DNA of 64,000 nt from Lycorma delicatula. Taxonomy: Eukaryota > Arthropoda > Insecta > Hemiptera > Fulgoridae. Below are positions 9,527 through 22,130 of the stretch, one piece after another (the stretch's first letter is position 1; every line of letters starts with the position of its first letter). The notes under the pieces are model-generated. The model was not told where the DNA came from, made no database searches, and was given only the letters and a program-made list of their open reading frames with translations. Location of the stretch: the NCBI RefSeq assembly GCF_047948215.1, contig NC_134455.1:163414575-163478574 (forward strand), written 5' to 3'. The translations under genes and the position numbers were made by a program.

Positions 9527-12500
9527 GATTGTATTGTAATTAACTCAGAACAACAGTTTGGTCAGTATAGGTTTCTAAACTTTGATTAATCTAAGAGTGT
9601 ATGTTTCGTAACAGTAGGCTTCCATCTTTTAAAAATATAGTTATAACTGGTTATCTGTACGAAGTACAAGTAAAGATGTATTTTGCCTGGTTCTTAGCAT
9701 TACCTGACAAATACCGCTAGAAGGTGACTACACTTTGTTTCTAATTTTTGTTATTTAATTTTATATTTTTTAGTCAAGTAATCGGAGGCAAGTGCAGCCA
9801 GTCGCATTGCACGTACAGTAATAATAGCCGTGTTGGCTGAGCCATCGCACCCCTTAAAAAATCAAAATTCAAAAAACCCAAAAATGGCTTTTAGATATTT
9901 ATCTGAAGAGTATTTGCAATCCCCAATCTAGTGAATATCTCATTTAGTATAGTCGGAAATTGGAAAAAATTGCAGTCATTGTTCAAATTGTTTTACCTTT
10001 CTTCTTTCCTTTCAAGTTCGAATTTCAAAAAATTTAAAAATTGGTTGTAAGCTATATTTACTTGAAATACAATAAAATATTTGCAATTAATTAAATAAAT
10101 TGATTTCATTAAAAATACTCATTTTAAATTTGGTTCAGTTTGTCATATGAATAGTGATTTTGTGTAATTTTTGCAAATATCATTGGTAGCTGGATTGTAA
10201 AAGGAAAAGAAAAATCATTTCCTTATACCAAATCAGTTAGCATTTGCTAATGTAGTGAGGTGGTTAGGCACAATAATATTAACATCTTAGATATTGTATG
10301 TATTATAAAAGAAACACAGTCACATAATGAATGGTTAATTTATTTAATGCAAAAACATTTGAGTGTAATTAGTACCTAGCTTCCTAGTTCAATACCCATC
10401 GACCTAGTCTAATAACCTAATTTCATATAATTTTCTTCCTATTATTTGTAAATTACTTAGTTTGTGGAGAGGCAGATAAAATAAAATGTACAAACATCTA
10501 ACAATACATAGCTTCAGTATATTTAATGGATTAAAATAATTTGAACAGTGTACATTTTTTGACACCCTCCTGAAATATGTCTTTTGTTCAGAATTATTGC
10601 AACTTTAAGTTCAGTTAGCACCACCATGTAACAACAGCAACTCCAGTTACACTTTTTGTCAAAAATATACAGACTGTTAAAAAGAAGTTCACATTATTTA
10701 TATTAATCTTTTCATTCTAACACCATGAAAAGACCCCTTCCACTCTTTCTAAATGAACTGGAAATAGAGAAAAAAATTCTCTATTTATATTCAATTCAAA
10801 TCATGTTTTAATCTGTTGGGTTTTATTAATTATAAAGTAGGACATATACCAGAATATATACGCCAAGTTACAAAAAGTTTCATCCAAATTGTGTAGATGG
10901 TTTCTGATTTATTTTAAACAAAATAAAACTAATACAGAGAAGTTAAAACAGCTTTTCCAGAACATTCAGTATTACCAACTCAAAACCAACAAATGTTAAA
11001 ATCTTTATCAAGAAAAATTATAACTAAAATAATATTACAAAAATCTTCAACATTTTTAAAAACTAGCCTTATACTTTTTAATCATACTTTAATCAAATTA
11101 TTATCATACATGCATGAGTTTAATTAGTAGGTTAATTTGGATTGCAAAAGAAAACATCATATATTGAGATTTTTAATATATTTGTAAAATCTCAAACAAA
11201 TTTTCAGTCAAACATTTACTATACTAAGTAACGAAATAGTGAAGTTTTTATTTCATTTACTTTATTAAATTATTAATTACCGAGCTTTGTTTTAACATAC
11301 TGTCTGCCAAAAATCATCTGTATAAATGTAAATCTGTATATATATATATACACAAGTGATGATGAAATGTTGTCAAATTCAAAACCACAAAACAATTTGT
11401 GGCACTTACTGATCTTTGTATAAAATATCACTAGAATGGTGTGGAAAAAATAAACTGAGCATTGACACTCAAACAATTTCCACAATAACTTATATCTGAA
11501 CAAATCATTTAAGAATTTACAAGTTGCAATTTTTAATTTGATAATCAGTCTTCTTATTTATTTATTTTTTAAACATTAATGGTGTAAACACGTACATTAA
11601 ATTATATTAGTATAAATAATTATATATTTATATATTAACTAATTTTTTTATTTTATTGTAGTATTATGACCTTGGACATGTTCTTGCACAAATTTTAAAC
11701 AAGATGAAATGGTGAAATGATCAGTGAAATCATCAATAATAAGATGATGGATAAAATCCTCAGTGCGTCTTTAGTTGTGAATTTTGTTTAAGAAATTAAC
11801 AGTAAACTAAGCATTTCTGAACTTATGTTTTTGAGAACTTTGCTCTTATATTCATGTGAGAAACTTGCAGCCAAAAAACTGGACAAAATGGTATAAATAA
11901 CAATGATTTTTAAACACATGATGTAAATAATTAAAAAACTAATAGCTCTGATTCTTAAATAATGTTGATATGTGCCCTGGTTAGAGCAAATTATTTTCCC
12001 TATAGGAAGGGCTTGAGGATGCACTTAAAGAACATTCATACTGGTTTAGGGTTTAACAATTTGACTTTATTTCAGAGAAATTCTAATATAGTAAACCATT
12101 AGCTTCTTATATTTCTAATCACACAACATTACACGTATACATAACTCACAGTATTTCACTTTCACAGCAAGACTACCAAACAATAAAATATTTTTCTGAA
12201 GCAAAGGAATACAACAAAGCACTGATAAAGATTAATTTGTACACAAATTTCAGATCAAAGACAAGATGGACAAAATTAGCAAATTATACTGACATTAACA
12301 ACCACACTGAAAAAATTGCTTCCTCCTTAAAGAAAAAGCAGAAAATATTACGTAGATGTACAGACACCACAGATAAAGAAAATTAACATGATCAGCCAGA
12401 AATAAATATAAACTGTTCAACTAATTTAATTTAATTGGGACATACAAACTGACTGCGTACTCTAACTGTATGAATTATCCAAAGGACAAACTGGATACAA

Positions 12501-15500
12501 CTTTTCACAGTGACACAAACATACAGAAGCAGTTCACTAGACCTTTGAATGCAGTTTTGCAAATTACACATAACAATAACATTCTGACTGAACAGACATA
12601 ATTTAAATCATTCACAGGTTTTGAATGTATAAACAAAAATAATTATTAAAAACCAAATTCAAACAAGAACACTACAGTGAATGGTGCCACATGCTCAGTG
12701 TTCTCAGCAGTAGTCTATAATGATGTTTTACTTAAAGCAAAAAGTAGACCAATAGTAATAGGTTTTTATAACTTCCACTACCTTAAAGTGTATGTATTTG
12801 TTTTTTTTATAATTTTTTTTAATTTTTGCAACGCAGTACTTTATGTTATCAAAATAAAAATCTTTATTTTGTAGGATGTCTTCTATTTTGCCATCTATAT
12901 TTTGTATGGTAGTTGTGTAGTAGAAAGTGACTCAAAATTTGATTTACTTGTGTAATGTAAATTATTTTCTTATTTTGTTAGTTCCCATCTGTCATTTATG
13001 AAGTGTAAATTAAACTGATCGTCTGAAAAATGAGTGTGCGGTGTGTTATTTACATTGTAATGCACATTAGTAATAGTTAGTGTACTTCATTATGTTAAGG
13101 TTTTTACAAATTTTTTTTTGATTTTGGGGCATTTATTACCCTCCCAACTGTTTTTATTTTAAATGAGATTTGTGATAAAAACTTTACCCAAATCTGTTTG
13201 GAGTTAAACCTTAACATTATGAATAAATTTTGCTTACTGTGTTACTTTTACTTTTTGTCAGTTATTACCGTTAACGGCATGTGTTTAGCAGTCACTGATT
13301 GCTTTAGCACTGTGATTTCCTAACATAGTTAATAGTTTGTCTTTACAATTTAATGGATATTAACTCCAATTACAATTTACATATAGTGTTACCCTGCTGA
13401 GAATTCATTACACTTGTTTAGTATTTAAAAAACCTTTCTTATGTACATTGTAAGTCAAATAATTTATCTTTAAATACAATATCAAAATTGGCCACTTAAT
13501 TTGTGTCTACAAAGACTGCAAATGCATAAGATGAACTAGATAGAAACGATCCAGATGAAGGGGATTACTCTAAAGAAATACTGAGATGATAGCCATAGGG
13601 AACCCGATTGTATAACTTGGAGTATTGATAGATTATTGAAAAGCAAGTTATGGTACAAAGAACAGATATTAAAATTGAAAATCAATAGCGAGTAAAATAA
13701 ATGTAGTTGTAAATAACCGTGCTTGTTCAACATTATTACTTTAGAGAATAAGACATTTTTAATAATTTCTTACTTACAGGTAGGAATGGATTTTCTACAT
13801 AAACTGAAATTGTCAAGTCAAATAATGAAAAAAATGATTCAATTAAATGTGGTACAACAAAAATATTAGAATACATTAAAAAATGAATTAACAGTGATCA
13901 AAATAGAGTGTAAGTTACAATTTAATTTCATCTGGAAGGTTTAGTTGAGAAATGGCATTTTTTGTAAGTTACAAAATTTCCATGCTCAGGTTTTTTTAAG
14001 CTTACGTGGAGAATTAATCATCAAAAAAAGAATTCTTTAGTACTGAGATGTAATTTTTATCACTTGTAATAAGGTTTTTTTTAATAGTTGAACAGAATTA
14101 TTTCTCCAATTTTCTTGGGTATTTATGTTACAGAGTGTTTTTTATGATACTTTTTTTTCATAATGTAATTTATTTTAAGGATATTTTGTTAAATCATACA
14201 TGAGCTTATGCCTTTTTTTACTTCTAAAGCTTTATTTTGAAGACATTTGATCTTTCAGTGTGTAATTATTTACTATAAATATTATAGTAATATAACATAA
14301 TATTATTGTGTGTTATAAATATGAATGAATATTTATGGCATTTCCTGTTTGAGTAAGTAACCTTGACTGATTATAATATATTTCTTACAATAACACCTTT
14401 ACTCCTTACATTTAAAAAAAAAAAATTACTACATTTGCAGCGTATGTCTCAGTATTTATATATATAATTTCACCAAAAATCATTCTTGTATGTCATAGAA
14501 ACAATACATAACATATTTACTACTTTTTACTGGAAATGGTGAAGGGGTTGTAAAAAAATAATGGAAAAAACTATTTTATTAAATGTTTTTCACACTAAAT
14601 GAAATAATATTATTAGATTAGGCTAATTTTATGAAAAATGGAAAACCTAACTTTACCCAGTAAAGTTAAGTTTGGTTTAGTACAATTAGTGCAATCCCTG
14701 GATAAGAAACAGAGCCCTTGGTTTGAATGCATGGGAGCAAGGTGGCAGAGTAGCACTTAACTGCTATGCTTTCTTAGTTAACTGAGAAAGAAGGAATAAA
14801 GGATAAGAAAAAAGAAAGGGTATGATGATACCTTCAGAAGGACTGTATAGATAGTTTACCGTCTTGCCCAGTACCCAATTAAATAGTGCTTAAATCTTGC
14901 ACCATTATTTCAGGTATACTTATGAATCATATAATCTCATTTTGAGTAGAAATATAGGAAAACAAATACTGATTATCAACCCCTGGTATAATTTCTACAA
15001 ACTTGTATTAAAAATATTAATTTTCACACAAATGTGTATTTTTTATTTCTGGCAGATTTCCTTGTTCCTATTTTGGATTCATTTATTTATTTCTTTATCT
15101 GCTGATTCCTTGTCTTGCTAGCTTCTTCCTCTTTCTCTTAGATTAATAGGTAATATCTTTTCAGGCTGTTCATCACATTCCATTATGGCCACATGAACCC
15201 ATATCGGTTTAAAGACTATATAGAAAAATAACTTGTTGGCTCATTAAACAATTGCAAAGTTCATTTTTATGCCTCCTCCACTGTTCAGACTTGCCCATTA
15301 TTCCTGTGATCATATTGTTGTCACTGCTTGATAATATCCAGTTTCAAAGGGATAATTAAGCACTGAAAATATCAAGGCATATGAAATCTCACCAATGCAG
15401 TGTATGAAAAAATTCATGACTTAAATGGTTCAACCAATCTCCAAACTAGGCTGTATTGTCAGTCATCAGTCTAGCTTTTATTTCCGTGGAAAATATAAAT
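9527..15500. other. AT-rich intergenic region, no gene recognised
   Basis: Six kilobases without a recognisable protein domain, RNA gene or well-bounded repeat. All open frames are short and of low complexity. About 10.3-12.66 kb is poor in T and G on the + strand compared with 12.7-14.5 kb, where T dominates. Reverse-strand AATAAA signals occur near 12066 and 10341, so the left part could be the 3' UTR of a - strand transcript, but no coding exon was found for it. A patch at 14690-14900 looks repeat-like but was not classified. Confidence 0.4.
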
Positions 15501-15509
15501 ATTAAAAAT

Positions 15510-16200
15510 TTACAACTTACAAATTAGTACTCTCTTAATTTTATTCTCAAGACCTGTAGGTTGTAGGCTTTCCCTCTTGCGCTTCATTTTGTTTCCTTCT
15601 ATCAAAATATCAGTTCCTTTACATGTTTTGTTCAGTGCTTGAAAAGATCCTGAAATATATGTTTTTAGGGATATTAAAGTTACATCCAGATCATTCACAT
15701 ACCCCAATAGTTGTGTGGATTTATAAAGTATGTTGTGTAGGTAACATATTTTATGTTCCAAGTGATCTTCAGTGCTGCCAACACCCTTCCTTCAGCAAAC
15801 AAATTTATCTCTTCATGTGCTTCATTTGGTCTTTTTTAGTATTTTCTAATGGATCAGATATGTTATCATACAATAGTTTTGCGAATACCTTCACTATCTG
15901 GAGATCATCAAAGCATTTAACGTAATAAAACTTGGCTTTATTAATTGTGTTTTTTATAGGTGTATGTACTATGTATAATGCAATTGTTAAATTTGTTCAC
16001 CTTTAATTGTCAGGACAGCCAGTCTGGGGTCAGCAGGTTTAAACTCTTTAAACATTTTTTATCTTTGGATGCACAAAAAGCTGGCCTAATTATATTGATT
16101 TTATCACTGTTGTTAAATGCTTCCCCAACACTACTCTCACTCAGCTTCATTTGCCGAAGTCACTATAAAGATAAAGTTGATCAAAGATTATAAAGAAAGG
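15510..16200 (-). pseudogene. Degenerate reverse-transcriptase fragment
   Basis: The - strand frame from 15761 reads LLGYVNDLDVTLISLKTYIS, then SFQALNKT. This resembles the YADD block of non-LTR reverse transcriptases (typically LGYADDIDI followed by AFxALE), with the first catalytic Asp changed to Asn. The lysine/arginine-rich stretch after it would match the usual NExKTK segment. Nothing clear flanks it, and sequence up to 16200 may belong to the same relic. It sits about 1 kb upstream of pasha. Confidence 0.35.
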
Positions 16201-16500
16201 GGACACAGTTTACCATCTTATCCAAGTCCATATTAGGTTGTTAGTACACATTAAAAATAACAGCGAAAATTGTGAGACTATTGTGGAAAATTCTGTGCCA
16301 TTTAATGAGCGTGAAAAACTTTACAAAATAATTTGTAAAAGTTTCTTTGCCTTTTTTACCCTAATGTACACTGAAAAGAAACTTAACTGAACAAAAATAA
16401 TTTAAATGGTAATAATAAAATCCGGAATTTCATTTATGTAATTCATTTAGATACAGTGTTTCTAATTTTATCATTAGGTAATTTTTTTTGTTTGTGTTTC

Positions 16501-16502
16501 AG
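16501..16502 (+). promoter_or_regulatory. Candidate 3' splice site in the pasha 5' UTR
   Basis: A pyrimidine-rich tract ending TTTGTGTTTCAG lies about 310 bases before the start codon and looks like a splice acceptor. If real, pasha has a non-coding first exon further upstream. No matching donor could be chosen, and the region 16203-16500 is otherwise featureless AT-rich sequence. RNA reads would settle it. Confidence 0.3.
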
Positions 16503-16815
16503 GGCTTCATGAAATGTGGAATAAACCAGTTTATATATCAAAATAGTGCATAAAAAAGTATTGTGGGAATTTTAAAGCACATGGTTTGTGTCTTTCAAGT
16601 TTTAAACTTAATGGTATTAAAGTTATTTATCAATAAATTTTTGTGATATTTATAGATAACTGCCAGATTTTTAAACATTTTACCTGAAAAGAAAATAAAT
16701 AATTAATCAGTGTTGCATTGTTTTTTGTGTGTTTAAAGTTGTTTTTGTTTATTTAAAAATTTTTAATGCATAGTTTATTTTAGTATGCAAAATTAATTTA
16801 ACAAAAGTGAGTAAT

Positions 16816-18990
16816 ATGGAAGAAAAGGTTAATAGTTCACTTCAGAAATGTCCATCCACTATTGATAAGCAAGAAGAAATGAGTGATACTAAAATGGACC
16901 ATGAAGAACCACCATCTAAAAAGGTACGGCCTGATTTTGATTCCATGCAAAATGTGGATATTGAAGTAAAAAGAGAAGTAGATACAGAAACACATCCAAC
17001 AGAAATTACTCATAAAGATTTCAGTTGCTCAGAAACATATTATGATGATTCATCTGAAAATGTTTATGAACGAATGGAAAGACTGGATCAGTATGAAGCC
17101 AGTAGCCCATATTTCTCTGATAAGGAAGATATAGTTGATAATTTATGCAGACGATATGAAGAGGAGCAAAAGTATGCAATGCTAGAACCTTCTTTAAGAG
17201 AATTTGATGTATTAGATGAAGCAAGAGACAGTGAGGATTTCTCATCCTCAGATTTTTTATCAGATTCTGAATCTGATGTTCCTGATGATGAAGTAGAAAT
17301 GATGCTTGAAGAAGGTCTTCCAGAAGAATTACGTGGGCAAAGAAAGATAAAAACAAAAGAAGCTGCAAAAGAATTTGTTCGTAAACTAAAAGAAGGAACA
17401 TCTACAGAAATTAGTAGTTATGAATATGATAATGAAAAAACAAAAGGAAATAGAAAAGTGCACACCAGTAAACAAGAGAACATTGCAGATACTACAGGTG
17501 ACCATAATGATCCTGATTCAGCTAAAATTTCAGGACAAAAATCCCTAGATGATGAACATTCAAAAGATGATAAGGAAAATGATGGTGTTCAGTGTAGAAC
17601 CAAAGTAGTTTTAGAAGAAATTGAATTAAATCATTTTGATCTTTTACCTGAAGGTTGGATTAAACTTACCCATAAAAGTGGAATGCCTGTCTATTTACAC
17701 AGAAAAAGTAGAGTATGTACTATGGCTCGTCCTTATTACCTTGGACCAGGAAGTGCAAGGAATCATTCAATACCACTGAGTGCAATTCCTTGTTTTCAGT
17801 ATAAGCGTGCTTTAGAAAATGAGAAGAAGAATGCAGAAATAGCCAAGAACAATCCAACTGCTCTAAATAGTGAACTTTGTTTACATAATGCACGTATTGA
17901 AACTGCTGCTGAAAATCAGGCTGCACAATCATTGGATGCTCAGCAGATTCGTGAATATTGTCAATCACTATTTATTTTCAAAACAATAAATTCAATGAAG
18001 TATAAGTCATGGGTTGCTCGTCGTAAGCAAGTAAAACAGAAGAAGCAGGAAGAACAACGACAGCGCCTAACTCTTCCAGATGGAACAAAGTTATTAAAGT
18101 TTCCTATCATTGATCCAGATAATGACACAAATTGTAGACCTCATAAAGAATGGATTATGAATCCCACTGGAAAAAGTTATGTTTGCATACTTCATGAATA
18201 TTTACAGCATGCTTTAAAAAAACAACCTTCATATGAGTTTAAAGAACTGGAAAACCCCTCTACACCATACTCTGCTACAGTGTCAATAAATGGAACACAT
18301 TATGGTACTGCAACTGGAGCTAGTAAAAAACAAGCTAAACTTGAAGCTGCCAAAGTGGCTCTTGAAATTCTTATTCCTGAAATGAAGAACAAAATTGAAG
18401 TGGAAGACAACAATAAAGTGGATACCACTAATTCTGGTTTGTCAATCTTTGATGAAATCAAAATTGAAGATCCAAGAGTTGCTGAATTTTGTGCCAAAAC
18501 TACTGAACCATCACCATATGCTATCCTTTTAACATGCCTTCAGAGGAATTATGCCTTAACAGACGTAAAAGTGCAATATTCAGTAAATAAACTTGAACAT
18601 AAAAAAAATGTTTTTACCATGAAACTTGGAAGCCATACAGCTACAGTCACTTGTAAAAATAAACGTGATGGAAAACAGCGAGCTTCACAAGCAATTCTGC
18701 AAGCATTACATCCACATATTACTAATTGGGGCTCTTTATTACGTTTGTATGGTAATCGATCAGTTAAAAATGTTAAAGAGAAAAAACAAGAAGAGCAAGA
18801 AATAACATTATTACAAAGTAAAGCATCGCTAAATCAACCAAACACTGCTATTCTGGAAAAGCTTCGAATTGAAATGAAGAAACTTAGAGAAAAGAAGATG
18901 GCTGTGAAACCAATAGGGAAGTTTGTTCCTCCAGATGATATTGTTCTACCTACATTATCTTCCACAGATCTCAACAAAATCTCTCTATAA
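16816..18990 (+). CDS. pasha: Pasha/DGCR8, Microprocessor double-stranded-RNA-binding subunit
   Basis: Pasha (DGCR8 in vertebrates) binds primary microRNA hairpins in the nucleus and positions Drosha to cut them. The 724-residue frame has an acidic Ser/Asp/Glu-rich N-terminus (about 130-175). The WW/heme-binding region (about 276-331) starts LLPEGWIKL and ends with IPCF; Cys326 there matches the heme-ligand cysteine of the human IPCL motif. It continues with a first dsRBD (about 449-523; GTATGASKKQAKLEAAK), a second dsRBD (about 566-635; NKRDGKQRASQAIL) and a C-terminal helix (about 673-695; NTAILEKLRIEMKKL) that in DGCR8 contacts Drosha. Length fits the family (fly 642, human 773). I chose the ATG at 16816 as the first in-frame ATG after an upstream stop; the in-frame GTG at 16807 is not a normal eukaryotic start. 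The coding region has no intron, which is noteworthy but not proof of retroposition. The frame is intact. Confidence 0.95.
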   Translation: MEEKVNSSLQKCPSTIDKQEEMSDTKMDHEEPPSKKVRPDFDSMQNVDIEVKREVDTETHPTEITHKDFSCSETYYDDSSENVYERMERLDQYEASSPYFSDKEDIVDNLCRRYEEEQKYAMLEPSLREFDVLDEARDSEDFSSSDFLSDSESDVPDDEVEMMLEEGLPEELRGQRKIKTKEAAKEFVRKLKEGTSTEISSYEYDNEKTKGNRKVHTSKQENIADTTGDHNDPDSAKISGQKSLDDEHSKDDKENDGVQCRTKVVLEEIELNHFDLLPEGWIKLTHKSGMPVYLHRKSRVCTMARPYYLGPGSARNHSIPLSAIPCFQYKRALENEKKNAEIAKNNPTALNSELCLHNARIETAAENQAAQSLDAQQIREYCQSLFIFKTINSMKYKSWVARRKQVKQKKQEEQRQRLTLPDGTKLLKFPIIDPDNDTNCRPHKEWIMNPTGKSYVCILHEYLQHALKKQPSYEFKELENPSTPYSATVSINGTHYGTATGASKKQAKLEAAKVALEILIPEMKNKIEVEDNNKVDTTNSGLSIFDEIKIEDPRVAEFCAKTTEPSPYAILLTCLQRNYALTDVKVQYSVNKLEHKKNVFTMKLGSHTATVTCKNKRDGKQRASQAILQALHPHITNWGSLLRLYGNRSVKNVKEKKQEEQEITLLQSKASLNQPNTAILEKLRIEMKKLREKKMAVKPIGKFVPPDDIVLPTLSSTDLNKISL

Positions 18991-21563
18991 GGCATAATCT
19001 TCTTCAGTTAAAAATAAGTGAATTTTCCCGTAATATCAATTCTAAAATGAAATTGGTCAATTTTTTTACGTTAATTATTGATCATTTGAATCTATAATGT
19101 TCTCATTTCTTTACCTTTTGTTGTTTAATTTATTTTTTACACAACAAAAGGTAAATCTTTTAACCTCAACTGATAATGACATTAATTTAAAAAGAGTACA
19201 AGTATACAAGTAAAATTGGCCAATTGCTAGTGTATTGAGTGTATGAAATATAATACTTGAATAGGAAGGTTAAAATAGAATAAGCATTCTAAACTTGAAA
19301 TAAAGAATTAAAATTATAGCCTGAGTTTAAAGCTTAGCTTTTTTGAACCTAAGAAATATGTGATGCTGTAACAGTTTTGCCCAGAGATTGTTAACTTTAT
19401 CAATTCTGCATGATCATGAAATAAGTAAATGTTATTTTTGTAATATACATAATATAATACTCTTTATAAAGAAAAGTCTAATGCTTACACGGTTAATGGA
19501 GCAGTCAAGTATTATACAGAAATGCAGAATAGGTATTGGCCTCTTTCCAATGCTTAGTGATAAATTATGTTTTTTAATTTATATTGTTATGAAGGTATTC
19601 TTTTGAGTCAATTTTCGAAAAGGAAGTCTAATTACCACTTTTGTTATGCAATTATAGTTACTTAATGCAGAAATCTAAAAATTTTGTTAGTATGCGTAAT
19701 TGAAAATTTTTAAATTTTGATTAGTTTTCATAAGCTTATCTCTTAATTAAGTTTTTAACGGTAATATTTTTAAATGTATTCCTTTTTAAATAATTTAAAC
19801 GTAATGTCAACTCATTATAAACAAATTTCAGAATTTTTAATTTCCTAAAAATTGATCTACATGAAATATACTTATGAGCACCAAAGAATCTGACAGCCAA
19901 TTTTTGTTTCCTAAAAACTCATTCATTCTGAATTTTTTAGCCAGCCCAAGATGTAATATTATATTTTAGATGAAAGATTATGTATTAATAATATTTAACA
20001 ATGATGCCAAACTTTGTAATTGATAAAGACACTTCAAACTAGAATAATATATTTTCATTTTGTTAGAATGGAAATCAATTTAGCCATTTCATAAAGATTT
20101 TATCTACATCTTATTTGTTATCTAACATTGATATTGATGGAACTCTACTTAGGTGGTTCATCTATTAATTTACTAGCATTTGATTGATCAATTGTAGCTT
20201 AGGGTGAATTAGCATTCATGTAAATAATAATAAATTCTTTTAACTGATGATTTTGATTAAGTAGTGTTAATTACTGTTACACTTAAACTTGTAGAAAAGC
20301 TTACACATATTTTATATTAGTAGTTGAAAATTTCAATTGTATTATTTTTCATATTGTTTGTATTGACTTTTTACATTTCATTAAAAATAATTGTAGTATT
20401 AATGAAATATGTTAAATTAAAGAATGAAGTATTGTTTGACTACTGTTATTGAGACATATTGTCAACGTGTTCTTAAGATATTTATAATTGTGTTTGTTGT
20501 ATTTTGTTCATTATGATTTATTGTACCTTTTTCTTCAAATAAAGTCCAGTATATACTTTAATCATTATATGAAATTTGCTTTGTTTTGTTTGCTTTTTAG
20601 GAATATACATGTATTGCAAAATGTAATAAAAAAAACAGATACAAATGAAGTGACTTAATTTATAAACTATTTTTAAAACTGAAAAAAAAAAGTTGTATTT
20701 TTTACTACAATTAGTAATTAGGTGATAATATGCTACTGTTTTTGAACTGGATATCATATATAAAAGACATTCAATACTAGGGATAAATAACTGACTTGGT
20801 TTTACTTGTGTACAGGTCTACTAGGTCCTGTACTGCACTTGTATTGCTGAACAATTTATTCCCATCCTCGAATCATTGTGTATAAATACCTATATTGTTA
20901 TAACAAAACTAACATGTTTACAAAATCTGCACGTAATACATAGATGATTAATGTATAAACAGTAAACAGTTTTCATAGTTGATTATTGTGTAAACAATTC
21001 TCAGAATAGACTGTCTTAAATTCTATATCCTTCACAATACCTCAAGCCAACTGAGCTTTATATAGTTACTACACAAAAATGTTTGCCATACAAGAAGTTT
21101 ATGCAGTTTATTAATTTTATTTGTCTACTAGAAAAATATAAGAACAATAAATAGAAGATATTTACCAGTTGTAGTTCATAAAAATATGTTGTTATATTAA
21201 CATTGTTATGCCCAAATTATTATAGTAACAACAAAAACAATCAGATATACCTTTAATTACTTTTAATATATAAAAGCAATGGTATCTATCTTTACTTTAC
21301 CCTAAATATTATTCTATAGCACTTCTAATCACTTCAGCCTTATATTTTTTTCTGTAAGTTTTTAGGAATACAATGTCTTTTTATAATACCTAAAACCCTT
21401 TTCTGCCAAGATGCCTTTGATTTACATTATTTATTCTTCCTTTTTGGAATAAATATGTTATAAATATACATTTTTCTCATAACCTTTTAGTTATGAATGT
21501 ATTTTCATTCATTTGAATAATTATATTCATTATACTACTAAAATGAGTATTTTTGTATGTATA
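18991..21563 (+). other. pasha 3' UTR and flank
   Basis: AT-rich sequence after the pasha stop. AATAAA signals occur near 19299 (TTGAAATAAAG) and 20539 (TCAAATAAAG), either of which could serve pasha. No other gene or repeat is recognised. A near inverted repeat at about 19115-19153 (CTTTTGTTGTTTAA against ACACAACAAAAG) could form a weak hairpin in the 3' UTR. Confidence 0.45.
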
Positions 21564-22112
21564 AGTTATAATAGTTATCGACTCATCACATTCCAATTGC
21601 CATGTGCATCTGGCTTTCATTAGTTTCATGGAAAGCATTATGCTCAAGAATACATTGCAGCTGCAGCCTTTGTCTTTATTAAATTAATATTATTTAGTAC
21701 TACTTAAAATCTCTCCATGTACAGATGTTTTTTCACGTACTCGTTCATTAAATTATTAACATCCTGTTTTATAAATCATTAGCATATATAGTCACCGCCA
21801 AGTAACAGTGAGTTTGGAGTGGCGACGATTACTACCCAACGTATATCATGTTTATGCTACTAAGAGATGACTAATCATGGTGTGCCAATGTTTCAGAGAA
21901 CAGTAGTGTAGCACTGATATGCGGGCTGATCATCCAAGCCCGCCATTATGTGGTGACTACTCTACGCATAATGATGTAAAACTATTTAAGTGAATATTGA
22001 ATGGTTAACAATTAATTATTAATAGTTAAATGAACATTAATTGTAATAATTTCAATGTATAAAATAAAGTTCGTTTTTTTTAAAAACAACTTGTTGAGTT
22101 TGAAATTTAACT
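21564..22112 (+). repeat. 5' LTR
   Basis: 549 bases starting AGTTA and ending TAACT, a 5-base inverted terminal match. A polyadenylation signal AATAAA is at 22063. It contains a roughly 180-base segment (about 21788-21966) absent from the 3' LTR. Confidence 0.7.
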
Positions 22113-22130
22113 GGCGTAGTCGGTAGGATC
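22112..22130 (+). other. Primer-binding site, Ser-tRNA type
   Basis: TGGCGTAGTCGGTAGGATC directly abuts the 5' LTR. It is one or two bases from the complement of a seryl-tRNA 3' end including CCA, the primer known for 297/17.6-like gypsy elements. This supports the LTR boundary. Confidence 0.65.

Noticed and set aside
14690..14900. Possible further SINE
   Set aside because: Mild repeat-like look (GTTTGAATGC could be a B box) but no A box, tail or flanking duplication.
16807..16815. Upstream in-frame GTG as the pasha start
   Set aside because: Eukaryotic translation would normally start at the ATG at 16816, the first in-frame ATG after the upstream stop.
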